The notes: generated from the letters alone by a model not told the origin. A stretch of 64,000 nt of DNA from an uncultured Pelagibacteraceae bacterium (GCA_902538745.1 CACBGP010000001.1:1-64000); one strand, 5' to 3'. Shown: positions 1 to 12,406, numbered from the stretch's first letter. A program made the numbers and translations.

Positions 1-687
1 GTATTTACACTTTATCCAGAAGTTTTCCCTGGGCCTTTAAATAAAGGTATTTACAGTAAAGCAATGGTTAAAAAGTTATGGAGCTTAAAAGTAATTAATA
101 TTAGAGACTCTGCTCAAGATAAACATAAAACAGTTGATGATACTCCTTACGGCGGTGGGACAGGTATGTTAATTAAACCAGATGTCTTGGCGAGTTCTAT
201 TGATAAAAATGTAAATAAGGGAGATAAAATTTTTTATCTTTCACCAAAAGGTAAAAGATTTGATCAAAAATTTGCACAAGATTTATCTAAAGAAAAATCA
301 TTTTCTTTGATTTGCGGACAGTTTGAGGGTGTTGATGAAAGAGTTTTGGGTACAAGAAATATTGAGGAGGTGAGCATTGGAGATTATGTATTGTCTGGAG
401 GAGAAACGGCAGCTTTGGTTATTCTAGATAGCGTTTTAAGACTTTTACCTGGAGTTTTAGGAAATGATAAATCTCCAGCTGATGAAACTTTTGAAAATGG
501 CCTTTTAGAGTATCCGCAGTTCACAAAACCTCAAATATGGGAAGAAAAAGCAGTGCCAGATGTGTTATTATCTGGAGATCACAGTAAAATTAAAGACTGG
601 CGTTTATCTCAATCTGAGGCTATAACACGCGACCGAAGACCAGATTTGTGGCAAAAATATAAGAAAGATAAAATTGATAAATACTGA
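1..687 (+). CDS. trmD: tRNA (guanine-N1)-methyltransferase, 5' truncated by window edge
   Basis: Frame is open from base 1 ([22 protein letters not shown]...); TrmD motifs [34 protein letters not shown]. Confidence 0.96.
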   Translation, partial: VFTLYPEVFPGPLNKGIYSKAMVKKLWSLKVINIRDSAQDKHKTVDDTPYGGGTGMLIKPDVLASSIDKNVNKGDKIFYLSPKGKRFDQKFAQDLSKEKSFSLICGQFEGVDERVLGTRNIEEVSIGDYVLSGGETAALVILDSVLRLLPGVLGNDKSPADETFENGLLEYPQFTKPQIWEEKAVPDVLLSGDHSKIKDWRLSQSEAITRDRRPDLWQKYKKDKIDKY

Positions 688-688
688 A

Positions 689-1264
689 ATGAAAACAATA
701 GAGGAAATTAACCAAAACAACGTTAAAAAGATTCTCTCTGAAAAAAAGATACCTGAATTTTTCCCAGGAGATGTTGTAAAGGTTGGAGTAAGAATTACAG
801 AGGGTAAAAAAGAAAGAATTCAGTATTTTGAAGGAGTATGTATTGCCAAAAAAAGTAGAGATTTAAACTCCTCATTTACTGTCAGAAAAATATCATTTGG
901 TGAGGGAGTTGAGAGAACATTTCCATTGTTTGGAACTGTGATTGACTCAATTAAAGTAATTCGATCTGGAAAAGTAAGAAGGGCAAAACTTTACTATTTA
1001 AGAGATAGAACTGGGAAGTCAGCAAGGATTGCCGAAAAAATTAGAAAAAAAATTGGTATCGATGTTGATGTTAAACCAGAAACAGTAACTGAGGAAAATT
1101 TAGCTCCAATCACTAAAGAAAATATTTCAGAAATTAAAAAAGAGGCTACACCATCGGTTGAGCCAAAAATAGACGAAACTTCAAAAAATGAAGTTAAAAA
1201 AGATGCACCTAAGGCCGAAACTAGTACAGAAAAAAAGCTTGAAAACTTACAAGAAAAAAAATAA
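689..1264 (+). CDS. rplS: 50S ribosomal protein L19 with long Lys/Glu-rich C-terminal extension
   Basis: L19 core [32 protein letters not shown]...[20 protein letters not shown] at 689 fits better than the TTG at 674 in the track; follows trmD. Confidence 0.95.
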   Translation: MKTIEEINQNNVKKILSEKKIPEFFPGDVVKVGVRITEGKKERIQYFEGVCIAKKSRDLNSSFTVRKISFGEGVERTFPLFGTVIDSIKVIRSGKVRRAKLYYLRDRTGKSARIAEKIRKKIGIDVDVKPETVTEENLAPITKENISEIKKEATPSVEPKIDETSKNEVKKDAPKAETSTEKKLENLQEKK

Positions 1265-1275
1265 TTTTTTTCTCA

Positions 1276-2679
1276 ATGCCTAATACTCTTTACGATAAAA
1301 TTTGGAATGATCATTTAGTACATCAACAAGATGATGGAACAGCATTATTATTTGTTGATAGACATTTAGTTCATGAGGTTACAAGTCCACAAGCTTTTGA
1401 GGGACTTAGAGATACTAAACGAAAAGTCAGGCACCCTAAATTAACTTTAGCTGTAGCAGACCATAATGTGCCAACTACTGATAGATCAAAAGGTATTTCA
1501 GATAATGAATCTAAAATTCAGGTAGAGACTTTAGAGGCGAATTGCAAAGAATTTGGTATTAAACTTTTTGGAATGAATGATAAGCGACAAGGTATTGTTC
1601 ATGTAACTGGTCCAGAACAAGGTTTTACGCAACCTGGAACAGTTATTGTTTGTGGGGATAGCCATACTGCAACCCATGGAGCATTTGGTGCTTTAGCCTT
1701 CGGTATTGGAACTTCAGAGGTAGAACATGTTTTAGCAACCCAAACGCTTGTTCAAAAAAAAGCAAAAAATTTTAGAATAAATGTTAATGGTAAACTTCCA
1801 GTAGGTGTCACTTCAAAAGATGTTATTTTACAAATAATTGGAAAAATTGGAACTGCAGGTGGCACAGGTTGTGTCGTTGAATATGCAGGTGATCTAATAA
1901 GATCGCTAAGCGTTGAACAAAGAATGACAATATGCAATATGACAATAGAAGGTGGCGCAAGAGCTGGATTAATAGCGCCAGATGAAAAAATATTTAAATA
2001 TTTAGAAGGAAAACCAATGTCACCAAAGGGCGAAAAATGGAATAAAGCTTTAGAACATTGGCAAAGTTTAAAAACTGATGATGATGCAAGCTTTGATAAA
2101 GAAGTAAGTTTGCAGGCTAACGAAATTTTACCAATGATAACTTGGGGAACTTCACCTCAAGATGTAATTACGATTGACGGCAAAGTTCCAAATCCAAGTA
2201 AAGAAAAAGACGAGGACCGTAAAAATTCCATAGAGAGATCCTTAAAATATATGGGTCTTAAACCTGATATGTCAGCCAGAGATATCAAAATAGATAAAGT
2301 TTTTATAGGTAGTTGCACAAATGGTAGAATTGAGGATCTAAGAGAAGCAGCAAAGATTTTAAAAGATAAAAAGATAGCGTCCCATGTTCATGCAATGGTA
2401 GTTCCAGGATCTGGATTGGTAAAACAACAAGCAGAACAAGAAGGATTAGATAAAATCTTTGTTAATTCAGGATTTGAATGGAGAGAACCAGGTTGCTCAA
2501 TGTGTTTAGCCATGAATGCAGACAAGTTGAAACCTGAAGAAAGATGTGCCTCTACCTCAAATAGGAATTTTGAAGGAAGACAAGGAAGAGGTGGAAGAAC
2601 TCATTTAGTTAGTCCTGGAATGGCTGCAGCCGCTGCAATATCAGGAAGTCTTGATGATGTGAGAAAGTATCAAAATTAA
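1276..2679 (+). CDS. leuC: 3-isopropylmalate dehydratase large subunit
   Basis: Aconitase-family motifs [54 protein letters not shown]. Confidence 0.97.
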   Translation: MPNTLYDKIWNDHLVHQQDDGTALLFVDRHLVHEVTSPQAFEGLRDTKRKVRHPKLTLAVADHNVPTTDRSKGISDNESKIQVETLEANCKEFGIKLFGMNDKRQGIVHVTGPEQGFTQPGTVIVCGDSHTATHGAFGALAFGIGTSEVEHVLATQTLVQKKAKNFRINVNGKLPVGVTSKDVILQIIGKIGTAGGTGCVVEYAGDLIRSLSVEQRMTICNMTIEGGARAGLIAPDEKIFKYLEGKPMSPKGEKWNKALEHWQSLKTDDDASFDKEVSLQANEILPMITWGTSPQDVITIDGKVPNPSKEKDEDRKNSIERSLKYMGLKPDMSARDIKIDKVFIGSCTNGRIEDLREAAKILKDKKIASHVHAMVVPGSGLVKQQAEQEGLDKIFVNSGFEWREPGCSMCLAMNADKLKPEERCASTSNRNFEGRQGRGGRTHLVSPGMAAAAAISGSLDDVRKYQN

Positions 2680-3285
2680 ATGCAAAAATTTAGCACATTA
2701 AGAAGTATCCCAGCTTATTTACCGATAGTAAATATTGATACAGATATGATTATTCCAAAACAATTTCTTAAAACAATTAAGAGAACTGGATTGGGTAAAA
2801 ATTTATTTTTTGAGATGAGATATGATGATAATGGTAAAGAAATAAATGATTTCATTTTAAATAAAAATCCATTCAATAATTCAAAAATTCTAATTGCAGG
2901 AAAAAATTTTGGCTGTGGCTCATCAAGAGAGCACGCACCATGGGCATTATTAGATTTTGGTATTACTTGTGTTATAAGTTCAAGTTTTGCTGATATTTTC
3001 CATAATAATTGTTTTAAGAATGGAATTTTACCAATCACACTAGATGATGAAAAAATAAAGGAGCTATCAGAGTATACCAACAGAAAAGAGGAAATTTTTG
3101 TTGATCTCAACGAGGAGAAAATTGTTTACGGAAACAACGAGGTTAAATTTAAAATTGACCCATTTAAGAAAAAATGTCTTTTAGAGGGATTAGATGACAT
3201 AGCTTTATCTTTAAAAAAATCTGATAAAATTGAAAATTTCGAAAAAGATCTAAAATATAAAAAGCCTTGGATCTTTAATGATTAA
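2680..3285 (+). CDS. leuD: 3-isopropylmalate dehydratase small subunit
   Basis: [32 protein letters not shown]; directly abuts leuC. Confidence 0.97.
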   Translation: MQKFSTLRSIPAYLPIVNIDTDMIIPKQFLKTIKRTGLGKNLFFEMRYDDNGKEINDFILNKNPFNNSKILIAGKNFGCGSSREHAPWALLDFGITCVISSSFADIFHNNCFKNGILPITLDDEKIKELSEYTNRKEEIFVDLNEEKIVYGNNEVKFKIDPFKKKCLLEGLDDIALSLKKSDKIENFEKDLKYKKPWIFND

Positions 3286-4384
3286 AGTTAAAAAAAGAAA
3301 AATCCTTTTATTGCCAGGGGATGGCATTGGACCAGAAGTAATTGGTGAAGTTAAAAAAATAATAAATTGGTTCAATGATAAGAAATCTTTAGATTTTGAA
3401 ATCGATGAAGATTTAGCAGGAGGTTGTTCTTATGATAAACATGGGACACCGATTACTGATGAAGTTTTTTACAAAGCTTTGGAAAGTGAAGCTGTTATGC
3501 TTGGTGCAGTTGGAGGACCTAAATGGGATAATGTTGAGTTTTCAAAAAAACCAGAGAGAGCACTCTTAAAATTGAGAAAAGAATTAAAATTATTTGCAAA
3601 CTTAAGACCCGCTATATGCTTCAAACAATTAGTTGAAGCATCTACATTAAAACCTGAGATTGTTTCAGGGCTAGATATTATGATTGTGAGAGAGTTGACG
3701 GGTGGAATTTATTTTGGTGAACCTAGGGGTATTAAACCAATTGAAAATGGCGAAAGAAAAGGAATAAATACTCACACTTACACAAGTAGTGAAATTACAA
3801 GAGTAGCAAGAGTAGCTTTTGATTTAGCAAAAAAAAGATCAAATAAAGTTACATCTTGTGAAAAATCTAACGTAATGGAGGCGGGACAATTATGGAAAGA
3901 AGAGGTTCAAGCACTTCATGAAAAAGAATATAAAGACGTAGAATTAAGTCATATGCTAGCCGACAATTGTGCAATGCAGCTACTCAGAGACCCGAAACAA
4001 TTTGATGTCATTGTCACTGATAATCTTTTTGGGGATATGCTTTCAGATCAAGCTTCAATGTTAACAGGTTCATTAGGACTATTACCCTCAGCCTCATTAG
4101 GTGCAAAAAATAAAGATGGAGAAATGAGAGCGATGTATGAGCCTATTCATGGGTCTGCACCTGATATAGCAGGAAAAGGTCTAGCAAATCCAATAGCAAC
4201 AATTTTAAGCTTTGCAATGGCTTTAAGGTACTCTTTAGACCTTGATAAAGAGGCAGAGGGCTTAGAAAAAGCTGTTCAGGATGTCTTAAATGATGGTTTA
4301 AGAACCAAAGATATTCTATCAAAGGGAATGAAAGAAATATCAACATCTAAAATGGGTGATGCGATCATTTCAAAATTGCAATAA
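3278..4384 (+). CDS. leuB: 3-isopropylmalate dehydrogenase
   Basis: [67 protein letters not shown]. Confidence 0.97.
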   Translation: MIKVKKRKILLLPGDGIGPEVIGEVKKIINWFNDKKSLDFEIDEDLAGGCSYDKHGTPITDEVFYKALESEAVMLGAVGGPKWDNVEFSKKPERALLKLRKELKLFANLRPAICFKQLVEASTLKPEIVSGLDIMIVRELTGGIYFGEPRGIKPIENGERKGINTHTYTSSEITRVARVAFDLAKKRSNKVTSCEKSNVMEAGQLWKEEVQALHEKEYKDVELSHMLADNCAMQLLRDPKQFDVIVTDNLFGDMLSDQASMLTGSLGLLPSASLGAKNKDGEMRAMYEPIHGSAPDIAGKGLANPIATILSFAMALRYSLDLDKEAEGLEKAVQDVLNDGLRTKDILSKGMKEISTSKMGDAIISKLQ

Positions 4385-4410
4385 TTAATTAATTATTTTA
4401 AACTTTAAGT

Positions 4411-6177
4411 ATGCCAAGCTATATAGCACCAGTTGATGATATGATGTTTCTTTTTGAGAAATTAAGAGACAATAAGAATTATAATGAACTGGAAAAATAT
4501 AAAGAGGTAAGTCCAGAGCTAGTAAAAGATATTTTAGAAGAAGCAGCAAAAATCAATCAAAATTTGATTTTGCCACTGGCAAAAGCTGGAGATGAAAATC
4601 CTGCAATTATAGAAAATGGAGTTGTAAGAACTCCACCAGGATACAAAGAGGCTTATCAAAAATATATTGAGGACGGTTGGACTTCATTATCCTGTGATCC
4701 AAAATACGGAGGACAAGGTATGCCTCGAACTGTTAGTGCATTTTTTGATGAAATGATATCATCTGCAAGTCTAGCATTTAAACTTTACAGCGAATTAACT
4801 TTAGGAGCTTACAATTGTATTCATCACCATGCCACAGATGAAATAAAAGACAAATATCTTCCTAAAATGGTTGAAGGTAAATGGAGTGGAACAATGTGTT
4901 TAACCGAACCAGTCTGTGGAACAGACTTAGGTTTATTAAAAACAAAGGCAGTAGAACAACCGGACGGAACATATAAAATCACAGGGCAAAAAATATTTAT
5001 TACCTCTGGTGATCATGATTTAACAGAAAATATTATTCATTTGGTAATAGCAAGAGCAACAGATTCGCCTAAAGGGACTAAGGGAATAAGCTTATTTTTA
5101 GTTCCAAAATTTATTGTAAAAGAAGATGGAACTATTGGCTCAAGAAATGGGATATCTACTGGATCAATAGAAACAAAAATGGGTATTAAGGGTTCAGCTA
5201 CATGTGTATTAAATTTTGATGAAGCCACAGGAATAATGATTGGCCCTAAAAACAAGGGATTGAGTCAAATGTTCACAATGATGAATCTAGAGAGAATCGT
5301 TGTAGGTATTCAAGGTTTAGGAATTTCAGAAATTGCTTATCAAAATTCTCTTAATTATGCAAAAGAAAGAAAACAGGGAAAAAGCAATAATAATAAGTCT
5401 GAAAATGGAAAAGCAGATTCAATTATTGAGCATGCTGATATAAGAAAAACTTTGTTGAACATGAAGTCTATAATTGAGGGAGAAAGAGCGTTATGTTTCT
5501 GGTTGTCTCAACAAACTGAAGTTAGTTTAAATCATGACGATCAAAAGATCAAACAAGAGGCTTTGGATATGGTTTCGTTAATGACACCAGTTGTAAAATC
5601 GTTATTTTCTGATTTGGGAATGGAAATAACAAGTGATGCAATGCAAATATTTGGTGGATACGGTTATACAAAAGATCAAGGTATAGAGCAATTGTATAGA
5701 GATAACAGGATTACGCCGATTTATGAAGGAACTAATTCAGTACAAGCAGCTGATTTAGTTTTTAGAAAACTGTCAACTAAGAATGGAAACATAGTCGATA
5801 AATTTATAAATTTAATTAAATCTGAAACTAATTCAGATAATGAAAAAATGAAGCCATTTGTTGATACATTAAATTATAATTTAGAAATTTTAAAAAAATT
5901 TAGTGATTGGACTATTGATAAAATAAAGACTAACAAAGATGATGTCAGTGCAGCTGCTAATGATTATTTGAAGACACTTGGTTATATATCTCTAGCCTTT
6001 TCTTGGGTAAAAGTTTTAACTGTAAGTTTTAAAGATTTTGAGGAAAATAAAAAGTTTCATGAAGATAAAATAAATACTGCAAAATTTTATTTTGAAAAAG
6101 TTCTGCCGAGAGCTGAACAACATTATAAATCTGCCATCTCGGGAAGTTCAAATATCATGAATTTTAAATTTAATTAA
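4411..6177 (+). CDS. dmdC: acyl-CoA dehydrogenase, likely 3-methylmercaptopropionyl-CoA dehydrogenase DmdC
   Basis: Acyl-CoA dehydrogenase fold (MCLTEPVCGTDLG, QIFGGYGYTKDQGIEQLYRDNRITPIYEGTNSVQAADLV); about 590 aa DmdC-type length; adjacent to dmdB and dmdA. Confidence 0.85.
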   Translation: MPSYIAPVDDMMFLFEKLRDNKNYNELEKYKEVSPELVKDILEEAAKINQNLILPLAKAGDENPAIIENGVVRTPPGYKEAYQKYIEDGWTSLSCDPKYGGQGMPRTVSAFFDEMISSASLAFKLYSELTLGAYNCIHHHATDEIKDKYLPKMVEGKWSGTMCLTEPVCGTDLGLLKTKAVEQPDGTYKITGQKIFITSGDHDLTENIIHLVIARATDSPKGTKGISLFLVPKFIVKEDGTIGSRNGISTGSIETKMGIKGSATCVLNFDEATGIMIGPKNKGLSQMFTMMNLERIVVGIQGLGISEIAYQNSLNYAKERKQGKSNNNKSENGKADSIIEHADIRKTLLNMKSIIEGERALCFWLSQQTEVSLNHDDQKIKQEALDMVSLMTPVVKSLFSDLGMEITSDAMQIFGGYGYTKDQGIEQLYRDNRITPIYEGTNSVQAADLVFRKLSTKNGNIVDKFINLIKSETNSDNEKMKPFVDTLNYNLEILKKFSDWTIDKIKTNKDDVSAAANDYLKTLGYISLAFSWVKVLTVSFKDFEENKKFHEDKINTAKFYFEKVLPRAEQHYKSAISGSSNIMNFKFN

Positions 6178-6178
6178 A

Positions 6179-7795
6179 ATGAGTCATTACGACACTAATT
6201 TAGATAAAAACGAGGCTAATTATATTCCCTTAACACCCCTAACTTTTTTAAAAAGAGCCAAAGATATATATCCAGACTATGAGGCGGTTATTTATGAGGA
6301 TCGTAAATACTCTTGGGCCGAAGTCTATAAGCGTACTGTAAAATTTGCAAGTGCTCTCACTAAAATTGGTGTTAAAAAAGGAGATACTGTCTCGTTTTTA
6401 GCTTTTAACACTCCAGAAATTTTTGAAGGTCATTATTCTGTACCAATGACTGGTGCAGTCTTAAACACAATCAATATTAGATTGGATGCTAAGACTATTG
6501 CATACATTTTAAATCATAGCGACGCAAAAGTATTAGTCGTTGATAGGCAGCTTCATGGTGAAGTTAAGAAAGCATTGAACACACTAAATAAGAAAATAAT
6601 CATTATTGATATTGTAGATAAATTTGCCGATCAATCAAAGTGTGAACAAATTGGAGAGTTAGAATATGAAAGTTTTCTAAATACTGGAGATGAAAATTTT
6701 GATTGGAAAATGCCAGAGGATGAGTGGCAGGCAATTTCGTTAAGTTATACATCTGGAACTACTGGGAATCCAAAAGGTGTTGTTTATCATCACAGAGGAT
6801 CTTATTTGATGTCTACTGGAAGTGCAGTTGCTTGGGATATGCCAAATAGGTTAAATTTCTTAACTATTGTCCCAATGTTTCATTGCAATGGTTGGGGTTA
6901 TCCGTGGACCGTGCCTATGTTAAATGGAAGAACTATTTGTTTAAGAAATATTGATGTGAAGAAGATATTTGAATTAATAGACAAACACAATATAACCCAT
7001 TTTGGCGGGGCACCGATTGTATTAAATATGATCACTAGCGCATCTGAGACTGACAGAAAAAAATTAAAACAAAAAGTCTTTGTTTTAACTGCTGGAGCCC
7101 CCCCGCCTAGTATAATATTTAAAAAAATGAAAGAACTTGGATTTGAAGTTATGCATGTTTATGGATTAACAGAAACTTATGGTCATGTCACTCAATGTGC
7201 GTGGAATGAATCTTGGAATAAATTTGATGAAGAAAAACAGAATGAAATTAAAGCAAGGCAGGGAGTTAGATATCCAAACACAGAAGGAATAGCTGTTATG
7301 GATCCTAAGACCATGAAAGAAGTACCAAAAGATGGAAAAACTATTGGTGAGATTATGATTAAAGGGAATGTTGTGATGAAAGGGTATTTTAAAGATAAAG
7401 ATGCTACCAACAAAGCAATGGATGGAGGATGGTTTCATTCAGGTGACTTAGCGGTAATGCATTCAGATGGCTATGTAAAAATCCAAGACAGGTCCAAAGA
7501 TATTATTATTTCAGGCGGTGAAAATATTTCTTCAATCGAGATAGAAAATACTCTAGCTAAACATCCTTCAGTGTCAATTGCAGCTGTAGTTGCTAAACCA
7601 GATGATAAGTGGGGAGAGGTACCTTGCGCATTTATTGAAATGGTTAAGGACAAACCAGTGACTGAAAAAGAATTAATTAGTTTTTGTAAAGAAACTTTAG
7701 CAGGGTTTAAGGTCCCAAAACAAGTAGTTTTTTGTGATTTACCCAAAACATCAACAGGTAAAATTCAAAAATTTGAATTGAGAAAAAAGTTTTAG
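6179..7795 (+). CDS. dmdB: AMP-dependent acyl-CoA ligase, likely 3-methylmercaptopropionate-CoA ligase DmdB
   Basis: AMP-binding motif LSYTSGTTGNPKGVVYHHRG; GWFHSGDLAVMHSDGYVKIQDRSKDIIISGGENISS; next to dmdA and dmdC. Confidence 0.85.
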   Translation: MSHYDTNLDKNEANYIPLTPLTFLKRAKDIYPDYEAVIYEDRKYSWAEVYKRTVKFASALTKIGVKKGDTVSFLAFNTPEIFEGHYSVPMTGAVLNTINIRLDAKTIAYILNHSDAKVLVVDRQLHGEVKKALNTLNKKIIIIDIVDKFADQSKCEQIGELEYESFLNTGDENFDWKMPEDEWQAISLSYTSGTTGNPKGVVYHHRGSYLMSTGSAVAWDMPNRLNFLTIVPMFHCNGWGYPWTVPMLNGRTICLRNIDVKKIFELIDKHNITHFGGAPIVLNMITSASETDRKKLKQKVFVLTAGAPPPSIIFKKMKELGFEVMHVYGLTETYGHVTQCAWNESWNKFDEEKQNEIKARQGVRYPNTEGIAVMDPKTMKEVPKDGKTIGEIMIKGNVVMKGYFKDKDATNKAMDGGWFHSGDLAVMHSDGYVKIQDRSKDIIISGGENISSIEIENTLAKHPSVSIAAVVAKPDDKWGEVPCAFIEMVKDKPVTEKELISFCKETLAGFKVPKQVVFCDLPKTSTGKIQKFELRKKF

Positions 7796-7803
7796 AAAAA
7801 TAA

Positions 7804-8913
7804 ATGAAAGGTTTTCCTATAGTAAAATCTAGAAGAGTAAGAAGTTCGCCTTATACTTCAAGGATTGAAAAGCAAGGTGTAACAGCTTACACAGTATATA
7901 ACCATATGCTTTTACCTGCAGCATTTGGATCTTTAGAAGATTCTTGTAATCATTTAAAAAAAAATGTTCAAGTCTGGGATGTTGCTGCAGAAAGACAAGT
8001 TGAAATTTCAGGAAAAGACGCTTCAAAACTTGTTCAATTAATGACCTGTAGAGACTTATCTAAATCAAAAATAGGAAGATGTTATTATTGTCCTTTAATT
8101 GATGGTGATGGTAATTTAGTAAATGATCCAGTAATTTTAAAATTAGCAGAAGATAGATGGTGGATTTCTATTGCAGATTCAGATGTAATTTTTTTTGCAA
8201 AAGGACTAGCTTCTGGAAATAATTTTGATGTAGAAATATTTGAGCCCAATGTAGATATTTTAGCAATTCAAGGCCCAAAATCTTTTGACTTAATGGAAAA
8301 AATTTTTGGCAAAAAAATAAAAGAATTGAAATTTTTTGGTTTTGATTATTTTGATTTTAAAGGGATAAAACATTTAATTGCTAGGTCGGGATGGTCAAAA
8401 CAAGGCGGTTTTGAAGTTTATGTAGAGAATACTAAATCTGGTTTAGATCTTTATGATGAATTGTTTAAAGTCGGAAAAGAATTTGATGTTAAACCGGGAT
8501 GTCCAAATTTGATTGAGAGAATTGAAAGTGGCTTACTCTCTTACGGTAATGATTTTGATAATCAAGATAATCCATTTGAATGTGGATTTGAAAAATATGT
8601 TCATCTAGATTCTGATGTCAATTTCTTAGGAAAAGAAAAATTAATCAAAATAAAAAAAGATGGTATCAAAAAAAAATTAATGGGTATTCAATTAGATACT
8701 AATAAAATTAATTTAACCAAATCTTTAGATATTAAAGATGAAAATGGAAGTTTTATCGGTGAACTTAGGTCAGCCTGTTATTCACCTCATTTTAAAAAAG
8801 TTATAGGTATAGCAATGATAAATGAGCCATATTGTAAAGCTTCTATGGCTGGAAAGCTGGAAATTGAGGGAAATTCATTTACTGTAAAAGTTTGCGATTT
8901 ACCTTTCATCTAG
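7804..8913 (+). CDS. dmdA: DMSP demethylase DmdA (GcvT-like fold)
   Basis: [109 protein letters not shown]; closely resembles the Pelagibacter DmdA sequence as I recall it. Confidence 0.93.
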   Translation: MKGFPIVKSRRVRSSPYTSRIEKQGVTAYTVYNHMLLPAAFGSLEDSCNHLKKNVQVWDVAAERQVEISGKDASKLVQLMTCRDLSKSKIGRCYYCPLIDGDGNLVNDPVILKLAEDRWWISIADSDVIFFAKGLASGNNFDVEIFEPNVDILAIQGPKSFDLMEKIFGKKIKELKFFGFDYFDFKGIKHLIARSGWSKQGGFEVYVENTKSGLDLYDELFKVGKEFDVKPGCPNLIERIESGLLSYGNDFDNQDNPFECGFEKYVHLDSDVNFLGKEKLIKIKKDGIKKKLMGIQLDTNKINLTKSLDIKDENGSFIGELRSACYSPHFKKVIGIAMINEPYCKASMAGKLEIEGNSFTVKVCDLPFI

Positions 8914-8928
8914 TATAAAACTTACATC

Positions 8929-9936
8929 ATGAATATCGTAATAGTTGGAGCTACAGGAAATGTAGGTAGAAAAACTCTCGAAGTTCTTGAAAAAAAAGAA
9001 CTGTCTATCGATAATTTATATTTGGTGGCTTCATCAAAAAGTGCAGGAAAAAAAATGAATTTTAAAGGTAAAGAATTAGAGGTCTCTGATTTAGAGAGTT
9101 TTGATTTTTCAAAAGTTAAAATTGCTTTTTTTGCAGCTGGAGGAAAAATTTCAGAAAAATTTGCCCTAAAAGCTGCAAAAGACTGTATTGTAATTGATAA
9201 CTCAAGTTTTTTTAGAATGGATCCTGACGTACCTTTAATAGTTCCTCAAGTAAATCCCAATCATTTAAATAATATAAAAAAAAATATTGTCGCAAATCCA
9301 AACTGTTCAACAGCTCAATTGGTAATCGTTTTAAAGCCTTTACATGACTTATTTAAAATTAAAAGAGTAGTTGTATCTACATATCAATCAGTTTCTGGAG
9401 GTGGGAAAGCTCCTATGGATGAATTGATTGAACAAACAAAGTCAATCTTACAAGGCAAAAACGTTGTATCAAAAAATTTTACTAAACAGATAGCATTTAA
9501 TGCAATTCCACACATCGATGTTTTTTCTGATGATGGTTACACGAAGGAAGAACTTAAAATGACCAATGAAACAAAAAAAATTTTAGATAATAAAATTGAT
9601 CTAACAGCAACCTGTGTAAGGTTACCAATTACTGTTTCACATTCAGAGTCTGTAAATTTAGAATTTGAAAAACATTTTTCGCTTGAAGAGGTAAGAGGAG
9701 CATTAAATAACTTTGAAGGCTGTAAAGTTATTGATGAAAGAAAGGATGGTGGGTACTCAACACCTTTAGAAGCAGAGGGAAAAGAAGAAACTTTTATTTC
9801 AAGAATAAGAGTGGATAAATCTATAAAAAATGGATTAAATCTTTGGATTGTTTCTGATAACTTATTGAGAGGTGCGGCTTTGAATGCCGTAGAAATAGCT
9901 GAAACATTGATAAAAAATAATTATTATGGAAAATAA
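8929..9936 (+). CDS. asd: aspartate-semialdehyde dehydrogenase
   Basis: VGATGNVGRKTLEVL, IVANPNCSTAQLVIVLKPLHD, STYQSVSGGGKAPMDEL. Confidence 0.96.
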   Translation: MNIVIVGATGNVGRKTLEVLEKKELSIDNLYLVASSKSAGKKMNFKGKELEVSDLESFDFSKVKIAFFAAGGKISEKFALKAAKDCIVIDNSSFFRMDPDVPLIVPQVNPNHLNNIKKNIVANPNCSTAQLVIVLKPLHDLFKIKRVVVSTYQSVSGGGKAPMDELIEQTKSILQGKNVVSKNFTKQIAFNAIPHIDVFSDDGYTKEELKMTNETKKILDNKIDLTATCVRLPITVSHSESVNLEFEKHFSLEEVRGALNNFEGCKVIDERKDGGYSTPLEAEGKEETFISRIRVDKSIKNGLNLWIVSDNLLRGAALNAVEIAETLIKNNYYGK

Positions 9937-10309
9937 AAGACCATTATCCCCACATATTCAAATTTATAGATGGCATGTTTCATCTTTAGTATCCATATCG
10001 CATAGAATTACAGGAATTATAAATATCATTGCCATTACTCTAATTTGTTTGTGGGTATCATTAATTTTTATTAGTGAAAATAATCACGAGATGATTAATT
10101 TATTCTTAAGTTCTAAAATTGGTAAATTTATTATTTTAGGTCTAACATGGTCTTTTTCATTTCAAATATTAAGTGAAATAAGACACTTAATTATGGATTT
10201 GGGTTATGGATTTGAGTTAAAGACTTCTAAAATTACAGGTTTGTTAGTTATGTTTGGTTCTTTAATTTTAACAGTGATATTTTATATAATTGGGAAAAAT
10301 TTAGTTTAA
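9926..10309 (+). CDS. sdhC: succinate dehydrogenase cytochrome b556 subunit
   Basis: RPLSPHIQIYRWHVSSLVSISHRITGI motif, three TM segments, ahead of sdhDAB. Confidence 0.93.
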   Translation: MENKRPLSPHIQIYRWHVSSLVSISHRITGIINIIAITLICLWVSLIFISENNHEMINLFLSSKIGKFIILGLTWSFSFQILSEIRHLIMDLGYGFELKTSKITGLLVMFGSLILTVIFYIIGKNLV

Positions 10310-10310
10310 C

Positions 10311-10628
10311 ATGATAAATGCAACGAAGAAGTGGATTTTTTTAAAAATAAGTGGTGCATTACTAGTTCCACTGATGTTGTGGTTCATTTTAAACTTTATA
10401 AAAATCTATGACCAAGATTACTTAAATTTTGTAAGCTTTTTTTCAAACCCTTTAACTAAGTTTTTGTTTAGTATATTTATTGTTAATGCTTATTTTTTTT
10501 CTGCATTAAGTATAAGTGAGGTTTTTGAGGATTATATTAAGGAAGATAAAATCAAAAATGTCGCAAATAGGCTTTTATATATTTCGGCAGTGGTAATTCC
10601 TCTAATTACAATTATATTAATTAATTAA
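10311..10628 (+). CDS. sdhD: succinate dehydrogenase membrane anchor subunit
   Basis: Short three-TM protein between sdhC and sdhA. Confidence 0.85.
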   Translation: MINATKKWIFLKISGALLVPLMLWFILNFIKIYDQDYLNFVSFFSNPLTKFLFSIFIVNAYFFSALSISEVFEDYIKEDKIKNVANRLLYISAVVIPLITIILIN

Positions 10629-10630
10629 AT

Positions 10631-12406
10631 ATGAGTTCTTATAAAATAGTTGATCATGAGTATGACGTTGTCGTTCTAGGTGCGGGTGGGTCTGGACTAA
10701 GAGCTGCAGTAGGTTTAAGTGAAGCAGGATTAAAAACTGCATGTATTTCAAAAGTGTTTCCTACCAGAAGTCATACTTCTGCTGCGCAAGGAGGAATATC
10801 AGCTGCGCTTGGTAACATGGGAGAAGATGATTGGCGTTGGCATATGTATGACACAGTCAAAGGCGCAGATTGGTTGGGTGATCAAGACAGTATTGAATAC
10901 CTATGTAAAGAAGCTCCAAAGGCCGTAATTGAATTAGAAAAATACGGTGTACCGTTTAGTAGAACGGAGGATGGAAAAATTTATCAAAGACCATTTGGTG
11001 GTATGACCAAAGATTATGGAAATGGTATCGTCCAAAGAACTTGTGCGGCTGCTGATAGAACTGGACATGCAATTTTGCATACTCTGTATGGACAAGCTTT
11101 AAAACATAAAACAGAATTTTTTATTGAATATTTTGCGCTAGATTTGTTGATGAAAGATGGAGCATGTAAAGGCTTAATTGCTTGGAATTTGAATGATGGA
11201 ACGATCCATAGATTCAGAGCCCATACAGTAATTATTGCAACAGGTGGTTATGGAAAAGTTTATTATTCGGCAACCTCAGCACACACATGCACTGGAGATG
11301 GAAATGCTATGGTTTTAAGAGCAGGTTTGCCACTTCAGGATATGGAATTCGTTCAATTTCATCCTACAGGAATTTATGGACATGGTACATTAATAACTGA
11401 AGGTGCTAGAGGTGAGGGAGGCTACCTAACAAATTCTAAAGGTGAAAGATTTATGGAGAGATATGCACCTAAAGCAAAAGATTTGGCATCAAGAGATGTT
11501 GTAAGTAGGTCAATGTCAATTGAAATAAATGAAGGAAGAGGTGTTGGAAAAGATCAAGATCATGTTCATTTGAATCTAAGCCACTTAGATAAAGATATAA
11601 TTGAAAGTAGGTTGCCAGGTATTACTGATGCTGCGAGATTATTTGCAAATGTTGATGTTACAAAAGATCCAATACCTGTAGTACCAACTGTTCATTACAA
11701 TATGGGTGGTATTCCAACGAATTACAAAGCAGAAGTACTGACTGTTAACGGTTCAGAAAAAACTGTGCCTGGATTAATGGCAATAGGAGAAGCTGCATGC
11801 GTGTCAGTGCACGGAGCTAATAGATTAGGTTCCAATTCGTTAATTGATTTAGTCGTTTTTGGAAGAGCAGCAGCAAAAAGAGCAGCAGAATTAATTAAAC
11901 CAAGAACACCTCATGAACAAATTAGTGAGACAGAAACACAAAAATGTTTGGATCGTTTTGATAAATTGAGGAATGCAGAAGGAGATATAGGTACAGCAGA
12001 ATTAAGACAATCAATGCAAAAAACAATGCAATCAAAATGTGCAGTTTTTAGAACAGAGAAAACTTTAAAAGAAGGTGTTAACGAAATTAGAAAGACCTAC
12101 GATGGATTAGGCTCTATATCAGTAAAAGATAAATCTTTAATATTTAACACAGAATTAGTAGAGACACTTGAATTTGATAATTTAATTAGACAGGCAGTTG
12201 TAACAGTAGACTCGGCATACAATAGAAAAGAGAGCCGAGGAGCTCACGCGAGGGAGGATTACCCAAAAAGAGATGACGAAAAATTCATGCAACATACTCT
12301 TGCTTGGTGCAATGGAAAAGAAACTAAAATAAGTTATAGAGAAGTTCACAAGTCTACTTTAACCAACGATGTCCAATATTTTCCACCGCAGGAAAGAGTA
12401 TATTGA
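10631..12406 (+). CDS. sdhA: succinate dehydrogenase flavoprotein subunit
   Basis: [90 protein letters not shown]. Confidence 0.98.
   Translation: MSSYKIVDHEYDVVVLGAGGSGLRAAVGLSEAGLKTACISKVFPTRSHTSAAQGGISAALGNMGEDDWRWHMYDTVKGADWLGDQDSIEYLCKEAPKAVIELEKYGVPFSRTEDGKIYQRPFGGMTKDYGNGIVQRTCAAADRTGHAILHTLYGQALKHKTEFFIEYFALDLLMKDGACKGLIAWNLNDGTIHRFRAHTVIIATGGYGKVYYSATSAHTCTGDGNAMVLRAGLPLQDMEFVQFHPTGIYGHGTLITEGARGEGGYLTNSKGERFMERYAPKAKDLASRDVVSRSMSIEINEGRGVGKDQDHVHLNLSHLDKDIIESRLPGITDAARLFANVDVTKDPIPVVPTVHYNMGGIPTNYKAEVLTVNGSEKTVPGLMAIGEAACVSVHGANRLGSNSLIDLVVFGRAAAKRAAELIKPRTPHEQISETETQKCLDRFDKLRNAEGDIGTAELRQSMQKTMQSKCAVFRTEKTLKEGVNEIRKTYDGLGSISVKDKSLIFNTELVETLEFDNLIRQAVVTVDSAYNRKESRGAHAREDYPKRDDEKFMQHTLAWCNGKETKISYREVHKSTLTNDVQYFPPQERVY

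Noticed and set aside
2715-3110. 131-aa minus-strand ORF inside leuD
   Set aside because: Shadow ORF; leuD is certain and co-linear with leuC/leuB.
7166-7746. Three minus-strand ORFs (73-91 aa) antisense to dmdB
   Set aside because: Overlap each other and a strong AMP-ligase gene; no family resemblance.
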